64,000 nt of DNA from Prochlorococcus sp. AG-363-P19. Lineage in GTDB: Bacteria > Cyanobacteriota > Cyanobacteriia > PCC-6307 > Cyanobiaceae. The notes below the pieces were generated by a model. That model saw only the letters and a program-made list of their open reading frames with translations. It did not search any database and was not told the origin of the DNA. A program made the translations under genes and the position numbers. The stretch lies in assembly GCA_003280055.1 (NCBI GenBank), contig QCGG01000003.1, forward strand, positions 118,611 through 182,610, written 5' to 3'. Positions 26,022-35,679 of the stretch are shown here, piece by piece (the first letter of the stretch is position 1; each line of letters opens with the position of its first letter).

Positions 26022-26088
26022 ATTTCATCATCAAAACATTCCTTTGAACAGGAACCTTCTGTTCAAAGGAATGTTTTGATGATGAAAT
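26022..26088. repeat. 30-bp perfect inverted repeat, 7-base loop
   Basis: Left arm 26022-26051 and right arm 26059-26088 are exact reverse complements over 30 bases with loop GAACCTT. It lies between the ends of two convergent genes, so it can end or stabilise both transcripts. It has no T-run on either side and is far longer than the usual intrinsic terminator stem (compare 9 bp after psbA). Confidence 0.95.
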
Positions 26089-26097
26089 CTCCGGATT

Positions 26098-26280
26098 TCA
26101 GATATCTTCGTTGAAATCGCTAGGGCTGCTGGTCAATGAACAAACAACAGACTCTTCTTGCTTCATTGCCTTAACTTGAGCAATAGGCCTGCCCATATGA
26201 CGTAAAACCTCTATGTCTTGAGGAGTTTGGCAACGTGCAATTACCTTTCCATTCGAATCAAAACAACTGTAAAACTCCAT
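26098..26280 (-). CDS. Conserved small hypothetical protein, 60 aa
   Basis: 60 residues beginning MEFYSCFDSNGKVIARCQTPQDIEVL, with a predicted beta-beta-alpha character in the first half and a polar tail. I recall similar short proteins in Prochlorococcus but know no function. ATG start at 26280, with AGGAGA in the expected place upstream on this strand. It is convergent with the CP12-like gene across the 30-bp palindrome and in line with obgE. Confidence 0.6.
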   Translation of the reverse strand: MEFYSCFDSNGKVIARCQTPQDIEVLRHMGRPIAQVKAMKQEESVVCSLTSSPSDFNEDI

Positions 26281-26344
26281 AAATCTCCTGATTCTGTACT
26301 ATTTATGACTAACAAAGCAAAAATAGACAAGGTCTAGTTGGAAC

Positions 26345-27334
26345 TCAAACACCTAATTCTTTCCAGACATTATCTAAAAGATCTTGTAAGCCATCCCCCA
26401 TTACAGCAGAAACCAACATTACGTCTCTCCCAGTCTTAGCTTGAAAGTCATCTAACAATTGCTCTTTCTTCTCTTTTTCGATTAACTCTTTTTTATTAAT
26501 CACTAATATTCTCGGACGATCAATTAATCCATGTCCATATGCACTAAGTTCGTTTTGAACAACAATTAAATCTTCTAATGGATCATTAGAACCTCCATCA
26601 ATCAAGTGTATTAACAATTTTGTGCGCTCTATATGTCTTAAAAACTCATGGCCCAAGCCTGCTCCTTGAGCAGCCCCGGCTATCAACCCTGGGATGTCGG
26701 CAAATACTGTTCCATCACCAGTTGGTCTACGTACTACCCCTAGATTTGGGACAAGAGTAGTAAATGGATAATCAGCAATCTTGGGTCGCGCTTCAGAAAG
26801 GACTGCTATCAAAGTACTTTTCCCGGCATTCGGCAAACCTATAATTCCGACCTCAGCAAGTAATTTCAGTTCTAATTGCAATTTCCATTCCTCTCCTTCA
26901 CGTCCTTCAGTGAATTTTTCTGGAGCACGATTCCTATTGCTTAAATAATGAGCGTTACCCAATCCACCCCTTCCTCCAAACGCGACCACTAATGTTTCTC
27001 CAGAGGTAATCAAATCTCCAAACAAAATGCCAGTACTGAAATGACGCACCTCTGTTCCACAAGGAACTTTGACTAATAAATCCTCACCTGATGCACCCGT
27101 AGATCTATTTGGGCCCCCTCGACGCCCATCTTGAGCAGCAAAAGACCTTTTGTACTTAAAGTCCAAAAGTGTCTGTAGGTTTGAATCTGCTTGAAACACA
27201 ACCCGACCACCATGTCCCCCATCTCCTCCTGATGGACCACCAGCTGGTACATATTTCTCCCTGCGAAAGGCAACAATACCGTCACCTCCTCGCCCACCAA
27301 GAACATCAATCGATGCATGATCAATGAACTGCAC
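26345..27334 (-). CDS. obgE: GTPase ObgE/CgtA
   Basis: Obg-family GTPase needed for late 50S ribosome assembly and linked to growth control. 329 residues. The N-terminal Obg domain is glycine-rich ([28 protein letters not shown]). The G domain follows with G1 GLPNAGKST near 168, G2/G3 [12 protein letters not shown] and [12 protein letters not shown], and G4 NKKE. It ends soon after the G domain, lacking the extra C-terminal domain of Bacillus Obg, as usual in cyanobacteria. ATG start at 27334, downstream of mutS2 on the same strand. Confidence 0.96.
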   Translation of the reverse strand: MQFIDHASIDVLGGRGGDGIVAFRREKYVPAGGPSGGDGGHGGRVVFQADSNLQTLLDFKYKRSFAAQDGRRGGPNRSTGASGEDLLVKVPCGTEVRHFSTGILFGDLITSGETLVVAFGGRGGLGNAHYLSNRNRAPEKFTEGREGEEWKLQLELKLLAEVGIIGLPNAGKSTLIAVLSEARPKIADYPFTTLVPNLGVVRRPTGDGTVFADIPGLIAGAAQGAGLGHEFLRHIERTKLLIHLIDGGSNDPLEDLIVVQNELSAYGHGLIDRPRILVINKKELIEKEKKEQLLDDFQAKTGRDVMLVSAVMGDGLQDLLDNVWKELGV

Positions 27335-27452
27335 AGCTGCAACTATCTTTGATCAATACCCACATTAGAACGTCAACCTTAATTAGCTAAACATCGCCTT
27401 TCAATCACTGTCGCAAGATTGACAATAATAAGAAAAATTCAAACAACTCGAA

Positions 27453-29858
27453 TTATTTAGGCCAAACAATGGTGCATGCAGAACCACCATCCTCTGTAGC
27501 GGCATCGGTAACCCGTTCAACAAATGAAGCAGATGAAAGCCATTCTCTCAATCCTCGTTTTAGTTTCCCACTACCAATGCCATGAACAATCCATATTGGA
27601 CCAGCAACTTTGCGCAAGAATTCTTCCACCACAACTTCTGCCTCATTAACGCGCAATCCCCTTACATCAATAGTGTTATTAGAGCACTTTTGATCACTAC
27701 TTTTCCTCATTCTCAAGGGGGTTCTAATCTCCACTACTTTGTCAGTGGGAGTAGGTTTTCGACCGTCTAAACTTTGTACTCCATTTAAACTGACTTTGCT
27801 CCGCAAAACACCACAGAGAACAGTTAACTGAAGGCCATCCTCAGAAATATCTACAACCTCAGCTGGCTTTCCAAGCGCGAGTAATCTGATTCTCTCTCCA
27901 ATCTCAGGACGCCAATCAAGCGAGTTGTTTCCATTAGCTTGAGACGTATGTTCAACGGCAATTCTACGTAATCGTTGCCCAACAACCCTAGCCGTTTCAC
28001 CACTTGCATCATCACCTCGCAACTTACTAATTAACCGTCGTACCTCATGCTGTCCTTTCTGTATAGAAACAGATAACTTACGACGTTCGATCTCCTCCAA
28101 GTCAGCTGTTTTTTTGGATTGTTTTTCCCAGCGACTCATCAATTGCTCGTGAAGCAATTCAGCACGAGCTAAAAGTGCCGCGGCACTTTCAGCTGCCTCT
28201 TGCTGACGCTGACGTTGTTCTTCTAATCCCTTAATGACTATATTCACCTCACCTTCACTCTTAGAAGTTAATAACTCTTGAGCATGATCAATAACCTCAT
28301 CAGGGCAACCAAGACGATTAGCAATAAAAAGTGCGTTACTTGTACCTGGAATACCCCATTGGAGTTGATATGTAGGTAACAACGTCTCGCCATTAAAAGC
28401 TACGGAAGCATTCTCAAATCGCGAATCAATATACTTAAGGGCTTTCAACTCCCCATAATGAGTCGTTGCAACCGTTAATCGAGCCTTATCCGCCAATGTG
28501 CGTAACAACGAGATTGCTAATGCACTCCCCTCACTTGGATCAGTCCCTGCACCAATCTCATCCAGAAGGATCATAAAAGTGCCAGGTTCTTTAGAGAGAA
28601 TTTTTAAAATCCTGCAAATTCGTTTTATATGTCCACTAAACGTCGACAAATTCTGCTCAAGAGATTGATCATCACCTATATCAGCAAAAACATTTGTACA
28701 AAACGGCAAAGATGGCGTGCCTGTACAAGGCAAAAAAAGACCCGAACGTGACATAAGTACAGCCAAGCCTAGTGTCTTTAACGTAACTGTCTTCCCTCCT
28801 GTGTTAGGACCAGTAATAGCAACGACTCTCACTGCAGAAGAGACCTCTACGCTGATGGGAACAACATCCTGCCCCCCTTCTCTCTGATTTTTCCAAACCA
28901 ACAATGGATGCCTCAGGCCTTTAAACAGGAAAGGCGCATTCGAATCCTCTTTAAGTTCTGGCGGCACACCTCCTAGAAATTTGCTATAGCGAGCACGCGC
29001 CAAAGCAACATCTAGTTGCATGCATATCGTTATCAATTCTTCCAGTGATTCAACATTATTCGCTACTTCTTTGCTCCATAACCCTAAAATTCTCTGCTCC
29101 TCTTTAACAGCTCTTATCTCCAACTCGCTTAACTCATTAGTCTGTTGAATGGTCTCATTAGGCTCCATAAAGAGAGTGTTACCCGAAGAGGAACTATCAA
29201 GGACTAAACCAGGGAATTGTGCTGCTGCACGAATCTTTACAGCAAAGACTGGTCTGCCATTACGTTCAGCAATGACATTGTCGTTTAAAAGACTGCAATA
29301 AGTCCTAAGCAAATCATTTAGACGATCACTACGATCTTTTCGTAAAGATTGAATTTGTTTTCGAAATTTAGCTAAATCCTGACTGGCATGATCAGCAACA
29401 CGACCACCATGCTCTAAGTCACGCTTAAGAGTTCTTTCTAGCTCAGGGTGTGTGGCTAGCTTTTGTAACCGATCCGTCAACTTTGGACGCAGTTCTGCAT
29501 TGTCGATCTGTCGACGTAAATTTCTTGCGGAACCTAAAGTCTCTGCAATCGCCAAAAGCTCCTCTCCCGAAGCAATTCCCCCCTTACTACAAAGAACTAA
29601 TACATAACTAATGTCATGTATTCCCTGAAAGGAAAGTCTCCCTTCAAGCAATTGATCGAGCACAAAAATCTCTTTGGTCTCTTCTAAAAGCAACCTACAT
29701 GTAGATATATCGTTCTGGACTGGTAAAGAAAGACAGTATTGACGGCCCTTAACAGTGCTAGAGAACCTTGCCAGGTGTTCACAAAGAGTTGGCCATTCCA
29801 ATAAACCCAGCGTCTCATCAGAAGCATCCTCAATGGCATCTTTATCAAAAGAGGTCAT
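27453..29858 (-). CDS. mutS2: MutS2 family ATPase/endonuclease
   Basis: MutS2, 801 residues. It lacks the mismatch-binding domain of MutS, starts with the core domain, and has Walker A GPNTGGKTVTLKT near 358 and Walker B/signature region (MILLDEIGAGTDPSEG). A Gln/Ala/Lys coiled-coil stretch follows, then a C-terminal Smr nuclease domain (TIDVRGLRVNEAEVVVEEFL and IVHGIGSGKLKRGLREWL). Proposed roles are suppression of recombination and rescue of collided ribosomes. ATG start at 29858; 8 bases after the VOC gene stop, so co-transcribed. Confidence 0.95.
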   Translation of the reverse strand: MTSFDKDAIEDASDETLGLLEWPTLCEHLARFSSTVKGRQYCLSLPVQNDISTCRLLLEETKEIFVLDQLLEGRLSFQGIHDISYVLVLCSKGGIASGEELLAIAETLGSARNLRRQIDNAELRPKLTDRLQKLATHPELERTLKRDLEHGGRVADHASQDLAKFRKQIQSLRKDRSDRLNDLLRTYCSLLNDNVIAERNGRPVFAVKIRAAAQFPGLVLDSSSSGNTLFMEPNETIQQTNELSELEIRAVKEEQRILGLWSKEVANNVESLEELITICMQLDVALARARYSKFLGGVPPELKEDSNAPFLFKGLRHPLLVWKNQREGGQDVVPISVEVSSAVRVVAITGPNTGGKTVTLKTLGLAVLMSRSGLFLPCTGTPSLPFCTNVFADIGDDQSLEQNLSTFSGHIKRICRILKILSKEPGTFMILLDEIGAGTDPSEGSALAISLLRTLADKARLTVATTHYGELKALKYIDSRFENASVAFNGETLLPTYQLQWGIPGTSNALFIANRLGCPDEVIDHAQELLTSKSEGEVNIVIKGLEEQRQRQQEAAESAAALLARAELLHEQLMSRWEKQSKKTADLEEIERRKLSVSIQKGQHEVRRLISKLRGDDASGETARVVGQRLRRIAVEHTSQANGNNSLDWRPEIGERIRLLALGKPAEVVDISEDGLQLTVLCGVLRSKVSLNGVQSLDGRKPTPTDKVVEIRTPLRMRKSSDQKCSNNTIDVRGLRVNEAEVVVEEFLRKVAGPIWIVHGIGSGKLKRGLREWLSSASFVERVTDAATEDGGSACTIVWPK

Positions 29859-29866
29859 TAAGGCTC

Positions 29867-30265
29867 CTATGAGAATGATTCTTTGGATCCCTCATGATTC
29901 TTTGGAATCCCTCCTGGAGGCTCATAAAGCATCTCTAACCAATTACCCTCAGGATCTCTCAAGTAAAAAGATGCTGTCCCATCGCGATGATCGTGAATTC
30001 CTCCTACTCGAACACCATCACTCACCAATCTTGAATGGAATGCCTCTACTTCTGCCCTCTTATTAAAATGAAAAGCAAAATGAGGTCCCGCTGAGGTATA
30101 CCCAGGTCCCAATAAAGCAAGGCCATCTTTGCTAGAAGCAGCCTCTAAATAACACCAATCCTTTGCTTCCCAAACCATTCTCATCCCAAGACCCAAATAA
30201 AATGACTTAGCTCTCTCCATGTCTTTCACACGGATAGCTACGTGTCCGAGCCTTTGAACATCCAC
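29867..30265 (-). CDS. VOC/glyoxalase family protein
   Basis: 132 residues with a paired beta-alpha-beta-beta-beta repeat. N-terminal HVAIRVKDMERAKSFYLGLGMRMVW and C-terminal ASFYLRDPEGNWLEMLYEP carry His and Glu metal-ligand positions of the vicinal-oxygen-chelate fold. It may be a lactoylglutathione-lyase-like detoxification enzyme, but the substrate is not shown. ATG start at 30265, immediately upstream of mutS2. Confidence 0.8.
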   Translation of the reverse strand: MDVQRLGHVAIRVKDMERAKSFYLGLGMRMVWEAKDWCYLEAASSKDGLALLGPGYTSAGPHFAFHFNKRAEVEAFHSRLVSDGVRVGGIHDHRDGTASFYLRDPEGNWLEMLYEPPGGIPKNHEGSKESFS

Positions 30266-30391
30266 GGTTCTAGTGGTGAAACTATTTGATCATCTTGTAA
30301 TGAGGATAGGAAAAGATCTCAATCTTGACCTGATTCACAAGCAAATTACTACATCATTTTCAAGAAATTCTGATTGGCCCATGTCAAAGAA

Positions 30392-31399
30392 CTAACTTTT
30401 TAGATCACCCAGCCACCCAGCTGCATCACAAGAATGATAAGTCAAGATGAGATCAGCCCCTGCTCTTTTAAAGCTAAGTAATGTCTCAAGGACTACAGAG
30501 CGTTCATCAATCCAACCTCTTTGTGCTGCAGCCTTGACCATTGCATATTCTCCACTCACGTTATATGCAGCAATTGGTAATTCTGACTCTTCACGAAGAC
30601 GGTAAATAATGTCCAAATAAGCAAGTCCTGGCTTAACCATCAAAATATCTGCACCCTCCTGCTCATCAAGTTGAGCCTCAGTAATTGCTTCACGCGAATT
30701 TGCTGGATCCATCTGATAAGTACTTTTATCTTTTGGAATAATCTTGCCCGAATCCTGACGTGGTGCAGAATCAAGTGCTTCCCTAAACGGCCCGTAATAT
30801 GCAGATGCATATTTAGCTGTATAGCTAATTATCCCGACGTGCTGAAACCCCTCATCATCTAATGCTTCACGTATAGCACCAACACGACCATCCATCATGT
30901 CGCTAGGACCAATCAAATCAGCCCCTGCCTGAGCTTGAACAACAGCTTGGCGACAAAGCTGATCAATTGTCTCATCATTTAAAACTATCCCTTCGTTGCT
31001 AACAATTCCATCATGTCCATCACATGAATAAGGGTCTAAAGCTACATCAGTCATTATCATCATTTCTGGCAACTCATTTTTAATGAGGCTTATTGCCTTA
31101 GGTATCAGTCCATTTTCGTTAAAGCATTCAGCCCCATCTTCCGATTTCAAATCCTCAGAAACTTTTGGGAAAAGGACAACACATCGAATCCCAAGCCCCC
31201 AAGCTCTTTCCACCTCTCTCATTATATTTGCCACGCTCCAACGCTTTGCACCAGGCATAGCACCAATTTCCTCTTCTTCAGATCCCTGATGAACAAACAA
31301 TGGATATATGAAATCTGCAGGGCTTAGAGAGTTTTCTCTAACCATTTCCCTTAAAGCAGATGTTCGGCGAAGACGCCGAGGGCGATAAGTTAAATCCAT
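30392..31399 (-). CDS. hemB: Delta-aminolevulinic acid dehydratase
   Basis: Condenses two 5-aminolevulinate molecules to porphobilinogen, feeding heme and chlorophyll synthesis. 335 residues from ATG 31399 (MDLTYRPRRLRRT), the family length. A longer frame begins at 31510 but its first 37 residues overlap the upstream gene and look unlike the family. The two active-site lysines are in SYTAKYASAYYGPFR and MVKPGLAYLDI. The metal motif DVALDPYSCDGHDG has Asp in place of the zinc cysteines of Escherichia coli, so it is the magnesium-type enzyme of cyanobacteria and plants. Confidence 0.96.
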   Translation of the reverse strand: MDLTYRPRRLRRTSALREMVRENSLSPADFIYPLFVHQGSEEEEIGAMPGAKRWSVANIMREVERAWGLGIRCVVLFPKVSEDLKSEDGAECFNENGLIPKAISLIKNELPEMMIMTDVALDPYSCDGHDGIVSNEGIVLNDETIDQLCRQAVVQAQAGADLIGPSDMMDGRVGAIREALDDEGFQHVGIISYTAKYASAYYGPFREALDSAPRQDSGKIIPKDKSTYQMDPANSREAITEAQLDEQEGADILMVKPGLAYLDIIYRLREESELPIAAYNVSGEYAMVKAAAQRGWIDERSVVLETLLSFKRAGADLILTYHSCDAAGWLGDLKS

Positions 31400-31433
31400 C
31401 TCAATGAAGATATTGCTCTGATCGTAATCGGCC

Positions 31434-32384
31434 TTATAAACGCGCCCTTCTAAGCCAAGATTCTCTTGGGTCCTCTTTTCGAATAGATTTGATCTGCTTG
31501 AGCAGCTCAAGTTGCTTTTCTGTCCAACTTGAGGGTAGCTCCAAAGAAAGTGTGAAAATCAAATCGCCACGTCCATTTGGGAATGGCCAACCTTTCTCTC
31601 TTAACCGAAAACTTTTCCCTACGGAAGTTCCCGCAGGAATTGTTAATTCAGCATCTCCATCTGGTGTAATCACCTTGACAATTGCACCAAGGACCAACTC
31701 TTCAATAGAAACAGGTAACTCTGCACATAATTGTTCTCCATTAATATTCCATATAGGATGAGTTTCTACGTTAAGTTTTAGATAAAGGTCACCCCTTCGG
31801 CCAACCCCAGGCTGAAAGTTACCCTTTCCTTTTAATCGCAATCTAGAGCCAGTTTTAACACCTTTTGGTATCAAGACATGAACACGTTCTTCATTGACTG
31901 CAAGAGTTCTCTCTGTGCCTCGGAAAGCCTCTCCAAAAGTAATTTTAACAACTACTTCAGCATCAAGATTTGCCGGGGTCCTTTGTTTAGCTCTATGAAA
32001 AGAAGAAGAACCATGAAATTCATCATTGAAAGCCGACGGCCCCTGAGCACGTCCAAATCGTCCCAATAACTCATTTATAAAATCATCAAAATTGCCATAC
32101 CTTCCAAAGTCCACATCAAAGCCATGTCCCCCTCCCGGCATCCCGCCTGCACTATTCCAATACTGTCCAAATTGTTCATATTTACGCCGTTTATCAGGGT
32201 CTGATAACACTTCATATGCCTCATTGACCTCCTTAAACTTCTCTTCTGCATTTGCATCACCAGAGTTCAAATCAGGGTGATACTTTCGAGCCAACCTACG
32301 AAAAGCATCTTTGATGTCATCAGAAGTCGCATCCCGTTGAACACCAAGCAAGTTGAAATAATCCTTGTATCCACTCCCACCCAT
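31434..32384 (-). CDS. DnaJ-class co-chaperone (CbpA-like, no zinc finger)
   Basis: J-domain protein, 316 residues from ATG 32384. A J-domain with HPD (RKYHPDLN) at the N-terminus is followed by a Gly/Phe-rich stretch (GGMPGGGHGFDVDFGRYGNFDD). Two beta-barrel C-terminal domains come next, with no CxxCxGxG zinc repeats, so it is closer to CbpA than to DnaJ. It stimulates DnaK. The longer frame to 32492 adds 36 residues without family match. It sits 34 bases before hemB on the same strand and diverges from the SulP transporter. Confidence 0.9.
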   Translation of the reverse strand: MGGSGYKDYFNLLGVQRDATSDDIKDAFRRLARKYHPDLNSGDANAEEKFKEVNEAYEVLSDPDKRRKYEQFGQYWNSAGGMPGGGHGFDVDFGRYGNFDDFINELLGRFGRAQGPSAFNDEFHGSSSFHRAKQRTPANLDAEVVVKITFGEAFRGTERTLAVNEERVHVLIPKGVKTGSRLRLKGKGNFQPGVGRRGDLYLKLNVETHPIWNINGEQLCAELPVSIEELVLGAIVKVITPDGDAELTIPAGTSVGKSFRLREKGWPFPNGRGDLIFTLSLELPSSWTEKQLELLKQIKSIRKEDPRESWLRRARL

Positions 32385-32574
32385 GGACTTAACCAGGCAA
32401 AAAGCCTCAGATCTTCTTAAGTCTCCCAGCAGAAATGCTTTCTTGGGATTAGCAAGGTGTAGTGAAGCCCGAACGCGCCAAACAGAAAACAAAGTTTGTT
32501 AATAAGGCACTTTCTTAGAGCCCCTTCTAGAAGATAGGCTTTCTGAAAATGAATTAGCCTCAGGAGAAGAGATT

Positions 32575-34260
32575 TTGGCTTTAATACACGGATTACATTT
32601 CAAAAACCTACGTGGCGACCTATTAGGCGGAATAACCGCTGCTGTTGTTGCACTGCCTCTAGCTTTAGCTTTTGGAGAAGCGGCTCTTGGAGATGGTGGA
32701 GCAATTTACGGGCTTTATGGAGCAATAATAGTTGGCTTTTTAGCTGCCTTGTTTGGTGGCACTCCTACTCAAGTAAGTGGCCCTACAGGGCCAATGAGTG
32801 TAACCGTGGCTACAGGGCTCGTAGCCGTACTAGCCGGCAAAGTTTCTAATCCAGACTTAACTGCTGGAGAAATATTGCCTCTGGTTATGGGTGCAGTAGT
32901 TCTAGGAGGACTATTTCAAATCCTCTTTGGGATCTTAAAATTAGGTAAATACATCACTCTTGTTCCTTACTCTGTGGTCTCAGGCTTTATGTCAGGGATT
33001 GGAGTAATCATAATTACTCTTCAAGCAGGACCTTTACTAGGGATCACAACTGGAGGAAGTGTTTTAGATTCTATTGGCAGATTAAGAGAAAATTTTGATC
33101 AACTAAATGGAGCAGCAATAGCAGTTTCAATAATGACTCTTGCAGTTGTATTTCTTACTCCAAGAAGAATCAGTCAATGGATTCCATCACCTTTATTAGC
33201 GTTACTAATAGTAACTCCCATATCAGTCATCTTCTACAACGATTCAATATTGACAAGTCCAATTCCAAGAATTGGTGATATTCCTGATGGAGGACTATCT
33301 CCTAGCCTTCCAAACTTCAAAGAGCACTTCCCAACAATAATTAAAGGAGGGCTTGTTTTAGCTGTACTTGGAGCAATCGATTCACTATTAACATCCTTAG
33401 TTGCAGATAATATTTCCCAAACAAGGCATGATTCTGATAGAGAATTAATTGGGCAAGGAATTGGTAATAGTGTCGCTGGCCTCTTTAGTGGTTTACCTGG
33501 GGCAGGCGCAACTATGCGAACAGTGATAAATGTGAAATCCGGAGGGAAAACACCCTTGTCCGGGATGACTCACTCAATAGTTTTGCTAATAGTTCTATAT
33601 GGTGCTGGCTCGTTTGCATCCCAAATCCCAAAAGCTTTATTAGCAGGAATTCTTATCAAGGTTGGACTAGACATTATTGACTGGGGTTTTCTTACAAGAG
33701 CTCATCGACTTTCGATCAAAACAGCGGGAGTAATGTACTCAGTACTTTTGATGACTGTTTTCTGGAATCTAATCTGGGCAGTTTTAGTAGGAGTTTTCGT
33801 CGCAAATATGTTGACAATTGATTCAATAACTCAAACTCAATTAGAAGGAATGGATAAGGATAATCCTCTAGGAAGTGATTTCATGTCTTCAATAGATAGC
33901 AATTCGTCATTACCTCCTGAAGAAAAAGAACTTCTATCTCAGTGCGGAGGAGAAGTAATGCTCTTTAGACTAAAAGGCCCACTGAGCTTTGGCGCTGCAA
34001 AAGGTATATCTGAAAGAATGGTGCTAGTTCGCAATTACAAAGTACTTATCCTTGACATAACAGAGGTGCCTCGTCTTGGTGTAACAGCAACTCTTGCCTT
34101 AGAAGATATGGTGCAAGAAGCTAAGAACAACTCCAGGAAGTCATACATAGCTTGTGAAAATGAACAAGTAAAAGAAAGGCTCGAAAACTTTGGAGTTGGA
34201 ATTGTCCTAGGGAGCAGAAAGGCTGCCCTTGAAGCTGCCTTGACAGATCTGTCAACCTAA
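32575..34260 (+). CDS. SulP family anion transporter (BicA-like bicarbonate candidate)
   Basis: 561 residues: about ten to twelve membrane helices followed by a C-terminal STAS domain (about 455-555, VLILDITEVPRLGVTATLALEDM). Family motifs are GITAAVVALPLALAFG near the start and the SGPTGPMSVTVA loop. SulP members move sulfate or bicarbonate; cyanobacterial BicA belongs here. Adjacent sbtA and sbtB favour bicarbonate, but sulfate uptake remains possible. TTG start at 32575 with AGGAGAAG eight bases upstream. Confidence 0.85.
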   Translation: MALIHGLHFKNLRGDLLGGITAAVVALPLALAFGEAALGDGGAIYGLYGAIIVGFLAALFGGTPTQVSGPTGPMSVTVATGLVAVLAGKVSNPDLTAGEILPLVMGAVVLGGLFQILFGILKLGKYITLVPYSVVSGFMSGIGVIIITLQAGPLLGITTGGSVLDSIGRLRENFDQLNGAAIAVSIMTLAVVFLTPRRISQWIPSPLLALLIVTPISVIFYNDSILTSPIPRIGDIPDGGLSPSLPNFKEHFPTIIKGGLVLAVLGAIDSLLTSLVADNISQTRHDSDRELIGQGIGNSVAGLFSGLPGAGATMRTVINVKSGGKTPLSGMTHSIVLLIVLYGAGSFASQIPKALLAGILIKVGLDIIDWGFLTRAHRLSIKTAGVMYSVLLMTVFWNLIWAVLVGVFVANMLTIDSITQTQLEGMDKDNPLGSDFMSSIDSNSSLPPEEKELLSQCGGEVMLFRLKGPLSFGAAKGISERMVLVRNYKVLILDITEVPRLGVTATLALEDMVQEAKNNSRKSYIACENEQVKERLENFGVGIVLGSRKAALEAALTDLST

Positions 34261-34314
34261 AACACAAACCGAACGAACCACCCTCTGGTATTTAATTGCG
34301 ATAGAAAATGTTCT

Positions 34315-34334
34315 CTAAGAGTCAATCCTCTTAG
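34315..34334. promoter_or_regulatory. Hairpin just upstream of sbtA
   Basis: CTAAGAG (34315-34321) and CTCTTAG (34328-34334) form a 7-bp dyad with a 6-base centre, 17 bases before the sbtA ATG. It could be an operator or an mRNA hairpin affecting SbtA translation; it is not a strong terminator. Confidence 0.35.
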
Positions 34335-34350
34335 TAGTAAACTCCAATAC

Positions 34351-35346
34351 ATGGATACGAATCTGGTTCTTCAAAACGTATTAACCCCTCCGGTTCTCTT
34401 CTTCTTCCTTGGGACAATTGCTGTTGTCTTGCGCTCTGATCTAGAAATACCTGCTCCACTACCCAAGTTGTTTTCATTTTATTTACTCCTAGCAATTGGA
34501 TTTAAAGGTGGGTTAGAGCTTGAAAGTAGTGGGTTTGGGATTCAAGTGGTCCAAACCGTCGGAGCAGCGGTATTGATGTCTCTAATACTTCCACTAATAT
34601 GCTTTTTTATACTTAGGCTCAAGCTTGATGTTTTCAACTCTGCGGCAATAGCAGCCGCATATGGTTCAATCAGTGCTGTCACATTTATTACTGCAGAAAG
34701 CTTTCTGGAGAACCTAAATGTACATTTTGATGGATTTATGGTTGCTGCACTGGCATTAATGGAATCACCAGCAATCATAGTTGGATTACTTTTGGTAAAG
34801 GTAGCAGCGCCAGCGGAAAGACCGAATGCAAAACGAATTCGTTGGAAATCAATATTGCATGAAGCGATGTTAAATGGATCAGTTTATTTATTAATTGGAA
34901 GCCTACTTATTGGATTCTTAACAGCAGCTAATAACCCTTCAGGAGTTGAAAAAATGCATCCTTTCACAGGAAATCTTTTTTATGGCGCAGAATGTTTCTT
35001 CTTACTTGACATGGGCATAGTTGCAGCAAAAAGGTTGCCTAGACTACTAAAAGCTGGGTCTTTTCTTATTGCCTTTGCAATCGCAATGCCGTTATTTAAT
35101 GCATTTTTAGGTGTATTAGTTGCAAAGTTCCTTGAACTTGGACCAGGGAACGCATTACTATTCGTTGTACTTTGCGCAAGCGCATCATATATAGCTGTTC
35201 CAGCTGCCATGCGAATGACTGTCCCAGAGGCAAAATCAAGCTACTATATATCAACAGCCCTTGGACTAACCTTCCCTTTCAATATAGTATTTGGCATTCC
35301 TTTATACATGGGAATGGTTAACAAATTTATCCCAATGGTTTCCTGA
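34351..35346 (+). CDS. sbtA: Sodium-dependent bicarbonate transporter SbtA
   Basis: SbtA family, 331 residues, about ten membrane helices in two inverted halves. Typical segments are the N-terminal LTPPVLFFFLGTIAVVLRSDLEIPAPLPKL, SSGFGIQVVQTVG, AAYGSISAVTFITA and the internal SPAIIVGLL. SbtA imports bicarbonate with sodium for the carbon-concentrating mechanism. ATG start at 34351. The hydrophilic central loop carries RPNAKRIRWKSIL. The gene ends two bases before sbtB, so the pair is coupled. It follows a SulP transporter by 90 bases. Confidence 0.92.
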   Translation: MDTNLVLQNVLTPPVLFFFLGTIAVVLRSDLEIPAPLPKLFSFYLLLAIGFKGGLELESSGFGIQVVQTVGAAVLMSLILPLICFFILRLKLDVFNSAAIAAAYGSISAVTFITAESFLENLNVHFDGFMVAALALMESPAIIVGLLLVKVAAPAERPNAKRIRWKSILHEAMLNGSVYLLIGSLLIGFLTAANNPSGVEKMHPFTGNLFYGAECFFLLDMGIVAAKRLPRLLKAGSFLIAFAIAMPLFNAFLGVLVAKFLELGPGNALLFVVLCASASYIAVPAAMRMTVPEAKSSYYISTALGLTFPFNIVFGIPLYMGMVNKFIPMVS

Positions 35347-35348
35347 AA

Positions 35349-35630
35349 ATGAAAAGATTAGATCTAATTTTCAGTGATCGTGAGCTCGACACCATGCTAA
35401 AAGCCTTAGATGATGGTGGAGCTCCTGGTTATACAATCACAAAACATGTAACTGGCAAAGGTCCACAAGGAGCTGTCTCGGAAGACATGGAGTTTACTGA
35501 CCTTGGGGCCAATGCACATGTAATTGTTTTTTGCGAAGAAAATACGCTCGAAAAACTAGCTCTCAAGGTGAAACCTATACTTAACTATTATGGAGGAATT
35601 GGATATATTTCAGATGCAAAAACCTTATAA
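35349..35630 (+). CDS. sbtB: SbtB, PII-like regulator of SbtA
   Basis: 93 residues with a ferredoxin-like PII fold: KRLDLIFSDRELDTMLKALDD, GAPGYTITKHVTGKGPQG (T-loop region) and HVIVFCEENTLEKLALKVKPIL. In cyanobacteria SbtB binds adenine nucleotides and blocks SbtA. The protein ends ISDAKTL, without the Cys-Gly-x-Gly-Cys redox C-loop seen in Synechocystis SbtB. ATG start at 35349, two bases after the sbtA stop. Confidence 0.9.
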   Translation: MKRLDLIFSDRELDTMLKALDDGGAPGYTITKHVTGKGPQGAVSEDMEFTDLGANAHVIVFCEENTLEKLALKVKPILNYYGGIGYISDAKTL

Positions 35631-35679
35631 AGCCTTATAAAAAAGAATTATACATTTATAAATTTCTTCATTCCTTCAA

